Shown: one piece after another, positions 8,759-18,957 of the stretch
Layout: every line of letters starts with the position of its first letter
Position numbering within the stretch: position 1 is the stretch's first letter
DNA from: Leisingera caerulea DSM 24564
Lineage (GTDB): Bacteria > Pseudomonadota > Alphaproteobacteria > Rhodobacterales > Rhodobacteraceae
Assembly: GCF_000473325.1 (NCBI RefSeq)
Contig: NZ_KI421513.1
Location: 1,125,217 to 1,189,216 of the forward strand
Direction of reading: 5' to 3'
DNA: 64,000 bases
Program-made: the position numbers and the translations under genes
Notes under the pieces: model-generated
The model's input: only the letters and a program-made list of their open reading frames with translations
What the model was told of the DNA's origin: nothing
The model's database searches: none

Positions 8759-9535
8759 TTACTTGTCGCGGAACTGCGCTTCGCGCTTCTCCAGGAAGGC
8801 CGCCATGCCTTCTTTCTGGTCTTCGGTGGCAAACATCGAGTGGAACACCCGGCGCTCGAACAAGAGGCCTTCATTCAGGGGCAGCTCGTAGGAGCGGTTC
8901 ACCGCTTCCTTGACGGCCATCGCTGTCAGCAGCGATTTCTCGGCGATCTTCTGCGCTGCGGCAGTCGCTTCCTCAATCAGCTTCTTGGGCGGCACCACGC
9001 GCGACACCAGGCCCGCGCGCTCAGCTTCCTCGGCGTTCATAAAGCGGCCGGTCAGGTTCATGTCCATCGACTTGGACTTGCCCACGTACCGGGTCAGACG
9101 CTGGGTACCGCCGATACCAGCCACGACACCCAGGTTGATCTCAGGCTGGCCGAACTTAGCGGTTTCCGCGGCGATGATGAAATCGCACAGCATCGCCAGC
9201 TCACAGCCGCCGCCCAGCGCATAACCGGCGACCGCCGCGATGATCGGCTTGCGGATAGCCGAGATCCGGTCGTTGGCATCGGCAAACAGGTTGGTGGAAA
9301 ACACTTCGGTAAAGCTCATCTCCGACATCTCCTTGATGTCGGCACCGGCGGCAAAGGCCTTTTCCGAGCCGGTCAGCACGATGCAGCGCACCTTGTCGCT
9401 GGCATCAGCCTCTTCCAGAGCATCGCAGAGCTCGCCAATAAGCTCCTTGTTGAGCGCGTTCATCGCCTCCGGGCGGTTCAGTTTAATGAGGCAAACGTGG
9501 TCCTGCACATCGACGTTGATCGTCTCGTAGGCCAT
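8759..9535 (-). CDS. Enoyl-CoA hydratase (crotonase family)
   Basis: A 258-residue crotonase-fold enzyme that hydrates trans-2-enoyl-CoA in fatty-acid beta-oxidation. The oxyanion-hole segments AFAAGADIKEM and GYALGGGCELAM are present, and both catalytic glutamates of true hydratases are there (GGGCELA and GQPEINLGV). The C-terminus FLEKREAQFRDK is typical of the short-chain hydratase found between rpsT and mutM in Roseobacters. It is probably transcribed with mutM upstream or from its own promoter; 63 bases separate the two. Confidence 0.93.
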   Translation of the reverse strand: MAYETINVDVQDHVCLIKLNRPEAMNALNKELIGELCDALEEADASDKVRCIVLTGSEKAFAAGADIKEMSEMSFTEVFSTNLFADANDRISAIRKPIIAAVAGYALGGGCELAMLCDFIIAAETAKFGQPEINLGVVAGIGGTQRLTRYVGKSKSMDMNLTGRFMNAEEAERAGLVSRVVPPKKLIEEATAAAQKIAEKSLLTAMAVKEAVNRSYELPLNEGLLFERRVFHSMFATEDQKEGMAAFLEKREAQFRDK

Positions 9536-9598
9536 GATTTCTCTTTCGGTTGTTCCGTTCAGTCCTGAGTCCTTACCAAAAGGGTCCCTTTGATCAAG

Positions 9599-10450
9599 CT
9601 ATCTTTGGCACTTTACACAGTAGAACGTGGAGCGCCCCGATTGGGTGATTCTGGCAATTGACCCTGCGCAACCTTCCCTCCGGCAGGGTTCGCCCTCGCG
9701 TCCGTAGGCATCAAAGCTGTGCTGGAAATATCCAAGTTCGCCAGAGGCTTGCCTGAAATCCCTGAGCGACGATCCGCCCGCGCGAATGGCATCCTGAAGC
9801 ACCTGCCGGATGATCGGCACCAGTGCTGCCACCCGATGCGCGGCAATCTGCCCGGCCTTGCGGCGTGGCGAAATTCCCGCGCGGAACAGGGCTTCGCAGA
9901 CATAGATGTTACCAAGGCCCGCGATGATTCCCTGATCCAGTAATGCGGATTTCACCGGCGTGTTGCGCCCCTTGAAGGCGGCAACCAGGTGATCCTCGTG
10001 GAAGTCATTTCCCAAGGGTTCCGGCCCCAGCACCGCCAGCAGCTTGTGGGATTCGGCGGCGGCAGTCTCCAGCAGATCCATCGCCCCGAACCGGCGCGGG
10101 TCGTTAAAGGTGATGCGGGCGCCATTGTCCATGTCCAGCACCACATGGTCATGCTTCTCCGCTTGCGGATGCTCATGCGTGAACTGTCCCAGCGGATCGC
10201 CTGACACCGTCATCCGTCCGGACATCCCCAGATGGATCAGCAGCGTCTCGCCGGTATCCAGGTCGGCCAGTATGTATTTAGACCGCCGCCTAAGAGCATT
10301 CACCCGCGCACCGGTCAGCCGCTCGGCCATCGCGGGAGGAAACGGCCAGCGCAGGTCCGGGCGGTTCACCTGAGCCCGCGCAATCACCGCCCCCTCCATC
10401 GCAGGCGCCAAACCGCGTTTCACCGTCTCGACCTCGGGCAATTCTGGCAT
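9599..10450 (-). CDS. mutM: Formamidopyrimidine-DNA glycosylase
   Basis: A 283-residue base-excision-repair enzyme that removes 8-oxoguanine and formamidopyrimidines and nicks the strand. It starts with the catalytic MPELPEVET (proline 2, glutamate 3), has the conserved lysine segment RRRSKYIL and the H2TH region, and ends with a four-cysteine zinc finger (GEPCRREGC...FYCVKCQR). The start at 10450 is fixed because Pro2 is the nucleophile; the upstream in-frame extension is not coding. The gene is divergent from ubiE with 86 bases between them. Confidence 0.97.
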   Translation of the reverse strand: MPELPEVETVKRGLAPAMEGAVIARAQVNRPDLRWPFPPAMAERLTGARVNALRRRSKYILADLDTGETLLIHLGMSGRMTVSGDPLGQFTHEHPQAEKHDHVVLDMDNGARITFNDPRRFGAMDLLETAAAESHKLLAVLGPEPLGNDFHEDHLVAAFKGRNTPVKSALLDQGIIAGLGNIYVCEALFRAGISPRRKAGQIAAHRVAALVPIIRQVLQDAIRAGGSSLRDFRQASGELGYFQHSFDAYGREGEPCRREGCAGSIARITQSGRSTFYCVKCQR

Positions 10451-10536
10451 TACACCCCTCCTGAACCAACGGGCCGCATTGTGCCTGCCCCACAGCGCCT
10501 TATAACAAGGGCGGAATTCAGCAAACGGCAAGCCCT

Positions 10537-11289
10537 ATGAGCAACACCAGCGACAACACCACCCATTTCGGGTTCGAAACCGTCCGCGAGGAAGAAAAGG
10601 CCGGCCGCGTGCAGGGGGTCTTCAATTCGGTCGCCTCAAAATATGACATCATGAACGATGTGATGAGCGTCGGCATCCACCGGGTCTGGAAGGACGCGAT
10701 GATGGACTGGCTGGCACCGCGGCCCGGCCAGCGGCTCTTGGATGTGGCAGGCGGCACCGGCGACATTTCCTTCCGCTTCCTGAAGCGCGCAGGCCATGGC
10801 CATTCCACCGTGCTCGACCTCACCCGCCCGATGCTGGAGGAAGGCCGCAAGCGCGCCGAAGCCGAGCAGATGGCCGACAGCCTCGACTGGGTCACCGGCG
10901 ACGCGATGAAGCTGCCGTTCAAGGACAACACCTTCGACGTCTACACCATCTCCTTCGGCATCCGGAACGTGACCCGGCCGCAGGAGGCCCTGAACGAGGC
11001 CTACCGGGTGCTGCGCCCCGGCGGACGGCTGATGGTGCTGGAGTTCTCGCAACTGCCGAACGACGGGCTGCAAAAGCTATATGATCTCTATTCCTTCAAC
11101 GTGATCCCGCGGATGGGGCAGATGATTGCGGGGGATTACGACAGCTACCAGTACCTGGTGGAATCGATCCGCAACTTCCCGGATCAGGAAACCTTTCTGG
11201 GCATGGTGAAACAGGCAGGGTTCGGGAATGCCAAATACCGCAACCTGTCGATGGGCATCGCTTGCCTGCATTCCGGCTGGAAGATCTGA
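10537..11289 (+). CDS. ubiE: Ubiquinone/menaquinone biosynthesis C-methyltransferase
   Basis: A 250-residue class I methyltransferase that performs the C2 ring methylation in ubiquinone synthesis. The motifs [27 protein letters not shown] (SAM binding) and the UbiE signature SFGIRNVT are clear, as is the C-terminal [11 protein letters not shown]. It begins 86 bases from the divergent mutM and is followed by ubiB after 3 bases, so the two form a ubiquinone operon. Confidence 0.96.
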   Translation: MSNTSDNTTHFGFETVREEEKAGRVQGVFNSVASKYDIMNDVMSVGIHRVWKDAMMDWLAPRPGQRLLDVAGGTGDISFRFLKRAGHGHSTVLDLTRPMLEEGRKRAEAEQMADSLDWVTGDAMKLPFKDNTFDVYTISFGIRNVTRPQEALNEAYRVLRPGGRLMVLEFSQLPNDGLQKLYDLYSFNVIPRMGQMIAGDYDSYQYLVESIRNFPDQETFLGMVKQAGFGNAKYRNLSMGIACLHSGWKI

Positions 11290-11292
11290 CCC

Positions 11293-12822
11293 ATGCGCGG
11301 ACCCCATAATATTCTGCGCCTGATCCGCACAGGCGCCACTTTCGAGCGCACCGGCGCCATGCACTCGGTGCTGGAGGCCTTCGAGGCGCCCAAGCCGCTG
11401 CGCATTCTGGCCCGCACCCTGGGCTGGCCGTTCAAATGGCTGGGCTACAAGGGCGATCCCGCGATGCCGCCGGAAACCCGAGCGCTGAACGCGCTGGGGC
11501 CTGCCTATATCAAATTCGGACAGGTGCTTTCGACGCGGCCCGATGTGGTGGGCAAAGATCTAGCCAACCAGCTGCGGGTGCTGCAGGACAAGCTGCCACC
11601 GTTTTCCCGCGCCCAGGCGCTGGCCGAGGTGGAAAAGGAACTGGGCCGTCCCGTCTCCGAGATTTTCTCCGACTTCAGCGACCCGATAGCCGCCGCCTCG
11701 ATCGCCCAGGTTCACCGTGCAACGCTGGCGGAAACAGGCGAAGAGGTTGCCGTCAAGGTGTTGCGCCCCGGCATCGAGCGTGCCTTCAACCGCGACGTCG
11801 ATGCCTTCTACTTTGCCGCACGCATCGTGGACTTGTTTGCCCCCGGCGCCCGGCGCCTGAAGCCAATGGATGTGATTGAGCATTTCGACGGCGTGGTGCA
11901 GGGCGAACTGGACCTGCGGCTGGAAAGCGCCGCAGCCTCGGAATACGCCGCCAACACCGCAAAGGACGAAGGCTTCCAGCTGCCGGAGATCCGCTGGGCC
12001 TATTCCGCCCGCCGGGTGATGACGATGGGCTGGGCCGACGGTATCCCGCTTGGCGACAACGACGCGCTGGATGCCGCAGGCCACGACCGCAGGCTGCTGG
12101 CCAACCGGGTGCTGTCGCTGTTCCTGCGCCATGCGCTGCGCGACGGCTTCTTCCACGCCGACATGCATCAGGGCAACCTTAAGGTCGCCGCCAACGGCGA
12201 TATCATCGCCTATGACTTCGGCATTATGGGCCACATCGACGAATACACCCGCCGGGTTTATGCCGAGATCCTCTATGGCTTCATCAAACGCGACTACAAG
12301 CGCGTGGCGGAGGTGCATTTCGAGGCCGGCTATGTGCCTGCGAACCGCGACGTCGACGAATTCGCGCGGGCCCTTCGCGCCGTGGGAGAGCCGATCTTCG
12401 GCATGGATGCCTCGCAAATTTCGATGGGCCGGCTGCTGAACTACCTGTTCGAGGTGACCGAACGCTTCGGTATGGAAACCCGCACCGAGCTGATCCTCCT
12501 GCAGCGCACCATGGTGGTGGTCGAGGGCGTCGCACGTTCGCTGGATCCGCATATCAACATCTGGGAAGCGGCCCGGCCGGTGGTTGAGGATTACATCAAG
12601 AAATCCATCGGCCCGCGGGCAGTAGCTTCCGACCTGCTGGAAACGGCCAAGGTGATGGCGCGTTTTGGCCCGCGCCTGCCTGCACTGGTGGAACAAGCGC
12701 TCATTGCCCAGGCGGCGCAGAACGGCACCCAGAACCGCAGCGCCAGCAGCTGGGTCGCGCCAGCGGCCTTGGGCGCCGCTGGCGGTGCCGCCTTCTTTGC
12801 GGCCGTTGCCCTGCTGATCTGA
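11293..12822 (+). CDS. ubiB: UbiB-family ubiquinone biosynthesis atypical kinase/ATPase
   Basis: A 509-residue protein of the UbiB/ABC1/COQ8 family needed for ubiquinone synthesis. It has the family KxGQ motif (YIKFGQVLSTRPD), the alanine-rich loop AAASIAQVH that replaces the kinase P-loop, the ion-pair lysine (EVAVKVLRPG), the catalytic segment HADMHQGNL and the DFG-like YDFGIMG. The C-terminus holds one hydrophobic segment (AALGAAGGAAFFAAVALLI) as a probable membrane anchor. It is co-transcribed with ubiE and followed by a hairpin. Confidence 0.95.
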   Translation: MRGPHNILRLIRTGATFERTGAMHSVLEAFEAPKPLRILARTLGWPFKWLGYKGDPAMPPETRALNALGPAYIKFGQVLSTRPDVVGKDLANQLRVLQDKLPPFSRAQALAEVEKELGRPVSEIFSDFSDPIAAASIAQVHRATLAETGEEVAVKVLRPGIERAFNRDVDAFYFAARIVDLFAPGARRLKPMDVIEHFDGVVQGELDLRLESAAASEYAANTAKDEGFQLPEIRWAYSARRVMTMGWADGIPLGDNDALDAAGHDRRLLANRVLSLFLRHALRDGFFHADMHQGNLKVAANGDIIAYDFGIMGHIDEYTRRVYAEILYGFIKRDYKRVAEVHFEAGYVPANRDVDEFARALRAVGEPIFGMDASQISMGRLLNYLFEVTERFGMETRTELILLQRTMVVVEGVARSLDPHINIWEAARPVVEDYIKKSIGPRAVASDLLETAKVMARFGPRLPALVEQALIAQAAQNGTQNRSASSWVAPAALGAAGGAAFFAAVALLI

Positions 12823-12895
12823 GATCCGCCGCCAATAGCTGCACCGCGCTTCTTTCTGGTCAGAATTGCCCAGGACGTGGGTTGACCTCAGGCCA

Positions 12896-12922
12896 AGAGA
12901 GGGCGGCGCTCCGCCCCCTCTT
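12896..12922 (+). terminator. Hairpin downstream of ubiEB
   Basis: An imperfect GC-rich hairpin (AGAGGGCGG pairing with CCGCCCCCTCT with a two-base bulge) lies 73 bases after ubiB. The T run is short (CTT), so it may be a weak terminator. Confidence 0.5.
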
Positions 12923-13070
12923 GCCCGTTCGCGGACGGCTGGTTTTGGCGGGCTTCAATGGCACACCCGCCCAGGCCATGCGGCTCCCGTGTGCGGTTTT
13001 CGCAGGCTGACCAGAAGGAAGGCAGCAGGTTTGGACTGACCGCCTCTTCCGCTATCGCAGTTTTGCATGG

Positions 13071-13870
13071 TTGAGATTGAACCAGATCGTTGCATCACAA
13101 GATCCTGCGGCCAAATGCCTGTTTCTGGATCCAGCCGCACCAGCATGGGACCAGGCAATGAGACATCCGTGGCAAGTCCTGCTTTTAGGAAACGATGAGC
13201 CCACGCAATGCATGAAGCCCGAACAATTTCCGGCGCTTGGCGCGGAATACAAAAGTGCAAAAGGCAGGAAGCAGAGCGTCAGTAACCTCGCTACCGCGCC
13301 GGGCTCGCTACGCAAGGTGCCGATCACCGCGTCGCAGGCTGGCATGGCCCATCATGGCAGCGTCACCATCGCGCAGGGCCACGGCACTGCGAAATGTAGC
13401 GGCATGCCAGGTTTTGCGACTGAAACCGGCTGCATCAACTTGACGCTAACGCCGCCCCAGATCGTTGAATGGTCCTAGAACGTCCAGGCCTAGCCGCGCG
13501 ACCTGGAGCGGCTGTGCCCGGCCGCGGATGACCCCAGCAAGTTAACCGGGCTCTTTGGCAACCTGCTGCCCCCCACCCTGATTGACAAGTAGGAGAGCGA
13601 CACTCTGACCCCCCGCATCGGCCGGTGGATACCGGCACTGGGTATCGACGACTACGGGCAATACGTCGATTACTGGCGTTCCAGCGGTGACGCAATCGAA
13701 GCACTCCGCCGCGACTTGCTCATTTCTCTCACCCGCTTTTTCCGCCACCCGTAACAAATCCGCACGCTGTACGCGCGACTGGAGAGACCTCTGAGCCCCC
13801 TCGGCTTTCGAAAGCCTGCCACAGGGCAGCACCCGAACAAGCCGCCTATGCAAACCTGCCGCTGGCCCGT
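13071..13870 (+). pseudogene. Decayed CheB-CheR hybrid (chemotaxis-type sensor) gene
   Basis: Read in one frame, this stretch first gives a segment resembling the C-terminal end of a CheB methylesterase (AQGHGTAKCSGMPGFATETG, compare the family QDP..A.YDGMPRSAI.TG). After stop codons near 13476, 13491 and 13590 it gives a clear CheR N-terminal domain (ESDTLTPRIGRWIPALGID, then DAIEALRRDLLISLTRFF), again ended by a stop near 13752. The domain order CheB then CheR is that of hybrid CheB-CheR-PAS-kinase proteins. The frame is kept while stops interrupt it, so the gene is dead by point mutation. The upstream CheB half and the methyltransferase core are missing or unrecognisable. The adjacent response regulator may be a surviving partner. 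Confidence 0.62.
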
Positions 13871-14057
13871 TCTGTTGTCCTGAATGATAACATCTGCACC
13901 CGCAATGGCGATAACATCGAGGTTCTGGACCACATCAGCGGCAAAGCGAAATCCGAGCCTGCATGCCGAGATCGCTGAACGTCAAGAGGCGCCGAGACCT
14001 GCCGCCGCCACTCTTGCAAACTCACCATTGATGCCGAAGCGGGCAAGGCCGCAGGAG

Positions 14058-14444
14058 TCAGCCAGCCGCCCTGGCGGCAACCCTTCCGGTCACATGATCT
14101 ACCATGCTGAGGAGATCGGAAAGGTTGACCGGTTTTCGCAGCACCCAGCGGATATTGCGGCTGAGGGTGAACAATTCGCCGCCGGAGAACAGCCGGCTGC
14201 CGGTGATACAAACCACCGGGATGTCCGGACGCAGCAGGGCGGCGTAATCTGCCACCGGCAAGGTCAACTCCTCCCCGATCATCAGGTCCAGCACCAGCAC
14301 GTCGAGCGGCAACTCGGTCAATGCAGAAATGGCCTCGCTGCAGGTGGTGACGGCCGTCACATCATATCCGGCTTCCTGGAACGCCATGCTGACAGTGAAG
14401 CGGACGTCGGCGTCGTCCTCCAGAAGCAAAACTTTGGCTGTCAC
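14058..14444 (-). CDS. Single-domain (CheY-like) response regulator
   Basis: A 128-residue receiver domain with no output domain. It has the acidic pair in KVLLLEDDADV, the phospho-acceptor in DVLVLDLMIGEE (Asp53), the conserved threonine in VVCITGS and the lysine in VLRKPVN. I choose the GTG at 14444 because an AGGG ribosome-binding site lies 8 bases upstream; a TTG 21 bases earlier is the alternative. Such proteins act in phosphorelays. The neighbouring relic of a CheB-CheR-type sensor suggests its former partner, so its present partner is unknown. Confidence 0.88.
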   Translation of the reverse strand: MTAKVLLLEDDADVRFTVSMAFQEAGYDVTAVTTCSEAISALTELPLDVLVLDLMIGEELTLPVADYAALLRPDIPVVCITGSRLFSGGELFTLSRNIRWVLRKPVNLSDLLSMVDHVTGRVAARAAG

Positions 14445-14702
14445 TTTAGTACCCTGCACCGGCAAAAGCTGCTGCCGGGATCACGCTATTTTGGCGTATT
14501 CACGGCCGTTCTCTTAACCCCGTCAGGTGATTTCAAAAGAAAATTCTCGAATTCACAGTGAATCGCCAAGCGTTCCAACGGGATAAGTTTTTCTACTTAA
14601 AGTTGCTCTCCTTGCCTATGCAAACCGCGTTACTTCTTCGTAAAATCAGTGTGGCCCAGGCAGGGGGGCTTGTAAGGAAACCACCCCCTGCCGCGCTTGA
14701 CC

Positions 14703-15878
14703 TCAGAGCCGCTCGATCGCCAGGGCAATGCCCTGACCGCCGCCGATGCACATCGTGATCAGCCCCTTCGAGCCACCGGTCCGCTCCAGTTCGTAGAGTG
14801 TTTTCAACGTGATAATCGCGCCGGTAGCCCCCACCGGATGGCCCAGTGCAATAGCGCCGCCATTGGGGTTCACCTTGGCCGGGTCCAGCCCCAGCTCCTT
14901 GTTCACGGCCAGTGCCTGCGCGGCAAAGGCTTCGTTGGATTCGATCAGGTCGAAATCGCCAGCCGACAAGCCGGTTTTCTCCAATAGGTTGCGCACCGCA
15001 GGCACCGGTCCGATCCCCATCACCTCGGGACGCACCCCGGCATGGGCATAGCCCAGAATCCGCGCCTTGGGTTTTAACCCTGCCCTCTCGGCCGCCGCAG
15101 CTGTGGCCAGCACCATGGCTGCCGCGCCGTCGTTGATTCCGCTGGCATTTCCGGCAGTTACCCGGCCGTCCTTCTGGAACACCGCCCTCAGCCCGGCCAG
15201 CGCCTCCGGCGTGGTGGCCTTGGGGTGCTCGTCCACCTCAAACGGCACCAGGTCGCGTTTCACCTTCACTTCGACTGGGGTGATCTGCGATTTGAAGTGC
15301 CCGGCCTCGATCGCCGCCGCCGCGCGGGTCTGGCTGGTGAGGGCAAATTCATCCATCTGCTCACGGGTGATATCATGCTCATCCGCCACATTCTCTGCCG
15401 TCACCCCCATATGGCCGGTGCCGAAGGGGCAGTTCAGCGCGCCCAGCATCATGTCGAGCGACTTCACATCGCCCATCTTCGCGCCCCAGCGGCTTTGCTG
15501 GATGATGTAGGGGCTGCGCGACATGTTTTCGGCGCCGCCGGCCAGGGCGAACTCTGCGTCGCCCATGGCAAGAGATTGGTAAGCTGAGATAATTGCTTGA
15601 ACGCCGGACCCGCAGAGGCGGTTGACGTTCATCGCGGGCACCGCATCCGGCACCCCGGCCTGCATCGCGGCAACGCGGCTCAGGTACATATCGCGCGGCT
15701 CTGTGTTGATGATGTGGCCGAACACCACATGGCCGATCTGGCCGCCCTCGACGCCGGAGCGTTCCAGCGCGGCCTTGGAGACCGTCGTGGCCAGATCAAT
15801 CGGCGCGGTGCCCGCCAGCGCGCAGCCAAAAGTGCCGATGGCAGTGCGGGCGCCGTCCAGGATCACGATGTCATTCAT
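14703..15878 (-). CDS. Acetyl-CoA C-acyltransferase (beta-ketothiolase)
   Basis: A 391-residue type II thiolase. The nucleophilic Cys89 lies in NVNRLCGSG, the general base His347 in LGHPVGATG and the second catalytic Cys377 in MCIGGGQG. It condenses or cleaves acyl-CoA and acetyl-CoA; sequence alone does not separate a biosynthetic acetoacetyl-CoA thiolase from a beta-ketoadipyl or beta-oxidation thiolase. The start [12 protein letters not shown] at 15878 is preceded by an AGGAGAGAG-type ribosome-binding site. It stands alone and is divergent from the XRE-cupin regulator, which is a plausible but unproven controller. Confidence 0.92.
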   Translation of the reverse strand: MNDIVILDGARTAIGTFGCALAGTAPIDLATTVSKAALERSGVEGGQIGHVVFGHIINTEPRDMYLSRVAAMQAGVPDAVPAMNVNRLCGSGVQAIISAYQSLAMGDAEFALAGGAENMSRSPYIIQQSRWGAKMGDVKSLDMMLGALNCPFGTGHMGVTAENVADEHDITREQMDEFALTSQTRAAAAIEAGHFKSQITPVEVKVKRDLVPFEVDEHPKATTPEALAGLRAVFQKDGRVTAGNASGINDGAAAMVLATAAAAERAGLKPKARILGYAHAGVRPEVMGIGPVPAVRNLLEKTGLSAGDFDLIESNEAFAAQALAVNKELGLDPAKVNPNGGAIALGHPVGATGAIITLKTLYELERTGGSKGLITMCIGGGQGIALAIERL

Positions 15879-16070
15879 ACTCTCTCTCCTAGTCAGATTT
15901 GCCCTATCATGCACCCGCAGCATTGATCTGTCTGCTGATACGTGCCGTCACCGCAGCACGTCGTCACCTCCCGTGCACCCCCAGTGCACCTCCTGTGCAC
16001 CGCTGCGGCGCAGCACGGCTATTTGCGGGAGTATTTGACAAATCCGCCTCGCCAGCGCAGAGAATCCGTC

Positions 16071-16637
16071 ATGACGGAAAACACAGACGATATCCTGACC
16101 CTGCTGCCCGCCCGCCTGAAGGAGGCCCGCCGCGCCCAAGGCCTGAGCCTGGAGGCCGTTGCGAACCTGTCGGGCGTCAGCCGGTCGATGGTCAGCCAGA
16201 TCGAGCGCGGCGAAAGCTCCCCCACCATTGCGACGCTGTGGAACCTGACCCGCGCCCTGCAGGTGGATTTTGCCGGGCTGCTGGAAGCCGGCGACATGCA
16301 GGACCGGATTGAGGTGCTGCGCGCTGCGGACGTGCCCAAGATTGAGAACATGGGCCAGGGCTGCCGCATCCGAATCTTGTCGCCGCCGGAAGAAGCCGGC
16401 GGGCATGAGGTGTATGACATCCGGTTTGACCGGGACGGGGCGCTGATCAGCCAGCCCCACACCCGCGGCGCGGTGGAGCAGCTGACGGTGCTGGAGGGCG
16501 AGATCGCGGTGAGTTCCGGCAATGCCAAGGACCAGCTGCAGGCCGGCGACACCGCCCGGTATGCCGCTGATGTCGCCCATTCGATCACCGCCCCCGAGGG
16601 ACCCGCGCGGGTGTTTTTGATTGTGAAGAATGCCTGA
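16071..16637 (+). CDS. XRE-family transcriptional regulator with C-terminal cupin
   Basis: A 188-residue regulator. Residues about 12-66 are an XRE/Cro helix-turn-helix (LKEARRAQGLSLEAVANLSG, SMVSQIERGESSPT), and residues about 105-185 form a cupin domain (TRGAVEQLTVLEGEIAV, GDTARYAADVAHSI) that probably senses a small ligand. Family members control amino-acid, polyamine or thiol metabolism. The start at 16071 fits the family length; the frame is open further upstream without similarity. It is divergent from the thiolase gene. Confidence 0.9.
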   Translation: MTENTDDILTLLPARLKEARRAQGLSLEAVANLSGVSRSMVSQIERGESSPTIATLWNLTRALQVDFAGLLEAGDMQDRIEVLRAADVPKIENMGQGCRIRILSPPEEAGGHEVYDIRFDRDGALISQPHTRGAVEQLTVLEGEIAVSSGNAKDQLQAGDTARYAADVAHSITAPEGPARVFLIVKNA

Positions 16638-16920
16638 CTGGGGCTTTTTCCGCGACTAAGTTCAGACGGGACCTGCAAAAACCTTGGCGCGATACCGCAC
16701 CAGCTGATTGGAAACCTGCATCGGCGGGAAAGCCCCTTATCGGCTCTTTTACGAACAAAGCCCTTGAACGACTCGGGACTACGGCCCATATGTGGTCCGC
16801 TTACGTTATTCTTGTCGATCCACTGTCTCCCGCTCTGCGGCGTTTTCAGTCTCTCGATCCAGACCGACTACGCCAGGCTGCCGCACTTCCGCGGGCAGCA
16901 ATTATTAGGAGACTACGGAT

Positions 16921-17127
16921 ATGGCCACTGGCACCGTAAAATGGTTCAACACCACCAAAGGCTTCGGCTTCATCGCACCCGACGGCGGCAGCAAGGATGT
17001 GTTCGTGCACATTTCCGCCGTTGAGCGTTCCGGCCTGACCGGCCTGGCGGACAACCAGAAAGTCACCTTCGACATCGAAGCAGGCCGTGACGGCCGCGAG
17101 TCGGCGGTGAACCTGCAGCTGGCATAA
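16921..17127 (+). CDS. Cold-shock domain protein (CspA family)
   Basis: A 68-residue protein that is a single cold-shock OB-fold domain. Both RNA-binding motifs are present: RNP1 KGFGFI and RNP2 VFVHIS. It binds single-stranded nucleic acid and acts as an RNA chaperone. The start has an AGGAGA site 9 bases upstream. About 280 bases without a gene precede it (16638-16920), which would allow the long 5' untranslated leader typical of cold-shock genes; I see no other feature there. A strong terminator follows. Confidence 0.95.
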   Translation: MATGTVKWFNTTKGFGFIAPDGGSKDVFVHISAVERSGLTGLADNQKVTFDIEAGRDGRESAVNLQLA

Positions 17128-17153
17128 GCCACGCAGCATTGCAGATCGTAAGC

Positions 17154-17180
17154 GCGGCCCCTGAAAAGGGGCCGCGTTTT
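17154..17180 (+). terminator. Rho-independent terminator of the cold-shock gene
   Basis: A GC-rich perfect stem (GCGGCCCCT pairing with AGGGGCCGC) with a short A-rich loop is followed by GTTTT. It lies 26 bases after the stop and also separates this gene from the converging VOC-family gene. Confidence 0.87.
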
Positions 17181-17191
17181 CATTTGGGCTG

Positions 17192-17593
17192 TCAGCCTTT
17201 GTTGTTTTCGTCCCAAAGCTTGGGCTCCCACAGCTCCACCTTGTTGCCCTCAGGGTCCATCATCCAGGCAAAGCGGCCGTTTTCATGGGTTTGCGGCCCT
17301 TGCAGGATGGGGATGCCTGCCGCGGTCAGCTGCGCGATCATCCCGTCCATGTCGTCGACGCGGTAATTTATCATGAAGGTGGCGGCGCTGGGGGCAAACC
17401 AGGTGCCGTCCGGATCGGCAGTGGCCCAGACGGTGAGGCCGCCGTCCTCTGCCGTGTCGTCCTGCCAGTTGAGAACGGCCCCGCCGAAATCCTCCAGCGC
17501 CAGCCCCAGGTGATCCCGGTACCACGCCGCCAGCGCCTTGGCGTCGCCGCGCGCTTTGATGAATACACCGCCAATTCCCGTCACCCTTGCCAT
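17192..17593 (-). CDS. VOC (glyoxalase/bleomycin-resistance fold) family protein
   Basis: A 133-residue protein with the vicinal-oxygen-chelate fold: GIGGVFIKARGDAKALAAWYRDHLG at the N-terminus, split by beta-alpha-beta repeats, and the C-terminal motif MMDPEGNKVELWEP with its metal-binding glutamate. The closest described members are called glyoxalase-like; the substrate is unknown. It stands alone between the cold-shock gene and the threonine-degradation operon. Confidence 0.88.
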   Translation of the reverse strand: MARVTGIGGVFIKARGDAKALAAWYRDHLGLALEDFGGAVLNWQDDTAEDGGLTVWATADPDGTWFAPSAATFMINYRVDDMDGMIAQLTAAGIPILQGPQTHENGRFAWMMDPEGNKVELWEPKLWDENNKG

Positions 17594-17757
17594 GTCTGCA
17601 ATCCTCCCTGGTTCCGGTGGCAGATAGTCCGGCTTGGCAGAATTTCACCGGCCGCGTCCAGTTTCACGGATATTTTTCCGCAATCCTGAAATCCTGTATT
17701 CCGGAAACGTATCCGCTATGATAGACACGCGACTCGAGACACCAAAGGAGTTTGCGC

Positions 17758-18957
17758 ATGTCCACTGCTTTTCTGACCGACATCTCCAACACGCTGGCCC
17801 AGATCGAGGCTGAGGGGCTGTACAAGCGCGAGCGAATGATCACCTCCCCGCAGGGGGGCGAGATCACCGTTCAGAATGGTGCTGGCGGCAACCGTCAGGT
17901 TATCAACCTGTGCGCCAACAACTATCTGGGTCTGGCCGACCACCCTGCCCTGATCAAGGCCGCCAAGGACGCGATGGAGCCGAAAGGGTTCGGCATGGCC
18001 TCGGTCCGGTTCATCTGCGGTACCCAGGACATTCACCGGGAGCTGGAAAGCCGCCTGGCGAAGTTCCTCGGCAAGGATGACGCGATCCTGTTTGCCGCCT
18101 GTTTCGACGCCAACGGCGGGTTGTTTGAGCCGCTCTTGGGGCCGGAGGATGCGATCATCTCGGACAGCCTGAACCATGCCTCGATCATCGACGGCATCCG
18201 GCTGTGCAAGGCCAAACGCTACCGTTACCTGAACAGCGACATGAACGACCTGGAGGCCTGGCTGAAGCAGGCGCGCGAGGACGGCGCGCGGCATATCATG
18301 ATCGCCACGGACGGCGTGTTCTCAATGGACGGCTATCTGGCGAAGCTGCCGGAGATCCGGGCGTTGGCGGACAAATATGATGCCATCGTCATGGTGGATG
18401 ACTGCCACGCCACCGGCTTTATGGGCGCGACGGGTGCGGGCACGCCGGAGCATTTCGGGGTGGACGTGGATATCGTCACAGGGACATTGGGCAAAGCACT
18501 TGGGGGGGCCATCGGCGGTTATATCGCCGGGCCGCAGCCAGTGATCGACCTGCTGCGGCAGCGGGCGCGGCCCTATTTGTTCTCCAATTCGCTGCCGCCA
18601 TCGATTGTTGCTGCCGGGCTGGAGGCGATCCGGCTAGTGGAGAAAGGGGACGATCTGCGGGCGCAGTTGTTCGAAAATGCGAAATATTGGCGTGCGGGGC
18701 TGGAAAAGCTGGGCTTTGACTTGCTGCCGGGTGAGCATCCGATCATCCCGGTGATGCTGGGCGAAGCGCAGCTGGCGCAGGATATGGCGGCAAAACTGTT
18801 TGACGAGGGCGTCTATGTCTCCGGCTTCTTCTTCCCGGTGGTGCCGCGCGGCCAGGCGCGGATCCGGACACAGATGAATGCGGCGCTGACGCGAGAGGAG
18901 CTGGACCGGGCGCTGGCGGCCTTTGGCAAGGTGGGCAGGGAACTGGGGGTGATCTGA
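17758..18957 (+). CDS. kbl: Glycine C-acetyltransferase (2-amino-3-ketobutyrate CoA ligase)
   Basis: A 399-residue PLP enzyme of the alpha-oxoamine synthase family that splits 2-amino-3-oxobutyrate with CoA into glycine and acetyl-CoA. The family motifs [34 protein letters not shown] and the PLP-lysine segment [10 protein letters not shown] are present. The ATG at 17758 follows an AAAGGAG site at good spacing. Its stop overlaps the start of tdh, so the pair is an operon that converts threonine to glycine. Confidence 0.96.
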   Translation: MSTAFLTDISNTLAQIEAEGLYKRERMITSPQGGEITVQNGAGGNRQVINLCANNYLGLADHPALIKAAKDAMEPKGFGMASVRFICGTQDIHRELESRLAKFLGKDDAILFAACFDANGGLFEPLLGPEDAIISDSLNHASIIDGIRLCKAKRYRYLNSDMNDLEAWLKQAREDGARHIMIATDGVFSMDGYLAKLPEIRALADKYDAIVMVDDCHATGFMGATGAGTPEHFGVDVDIVTGTLGKALGGAIGGYIAGPQPVIDLLRQRARPYLFSNSLPPSIVAAGLEAIRLVEKGDDLRAQLFENAKYWRAGLEKLGFDLLPGEHPIIPVMLGEAQLAQDMAAKLFDEGVYVSGFFFPVVPRGQARIRTQMNAALTREELDRALAAFGKVGRELGVI

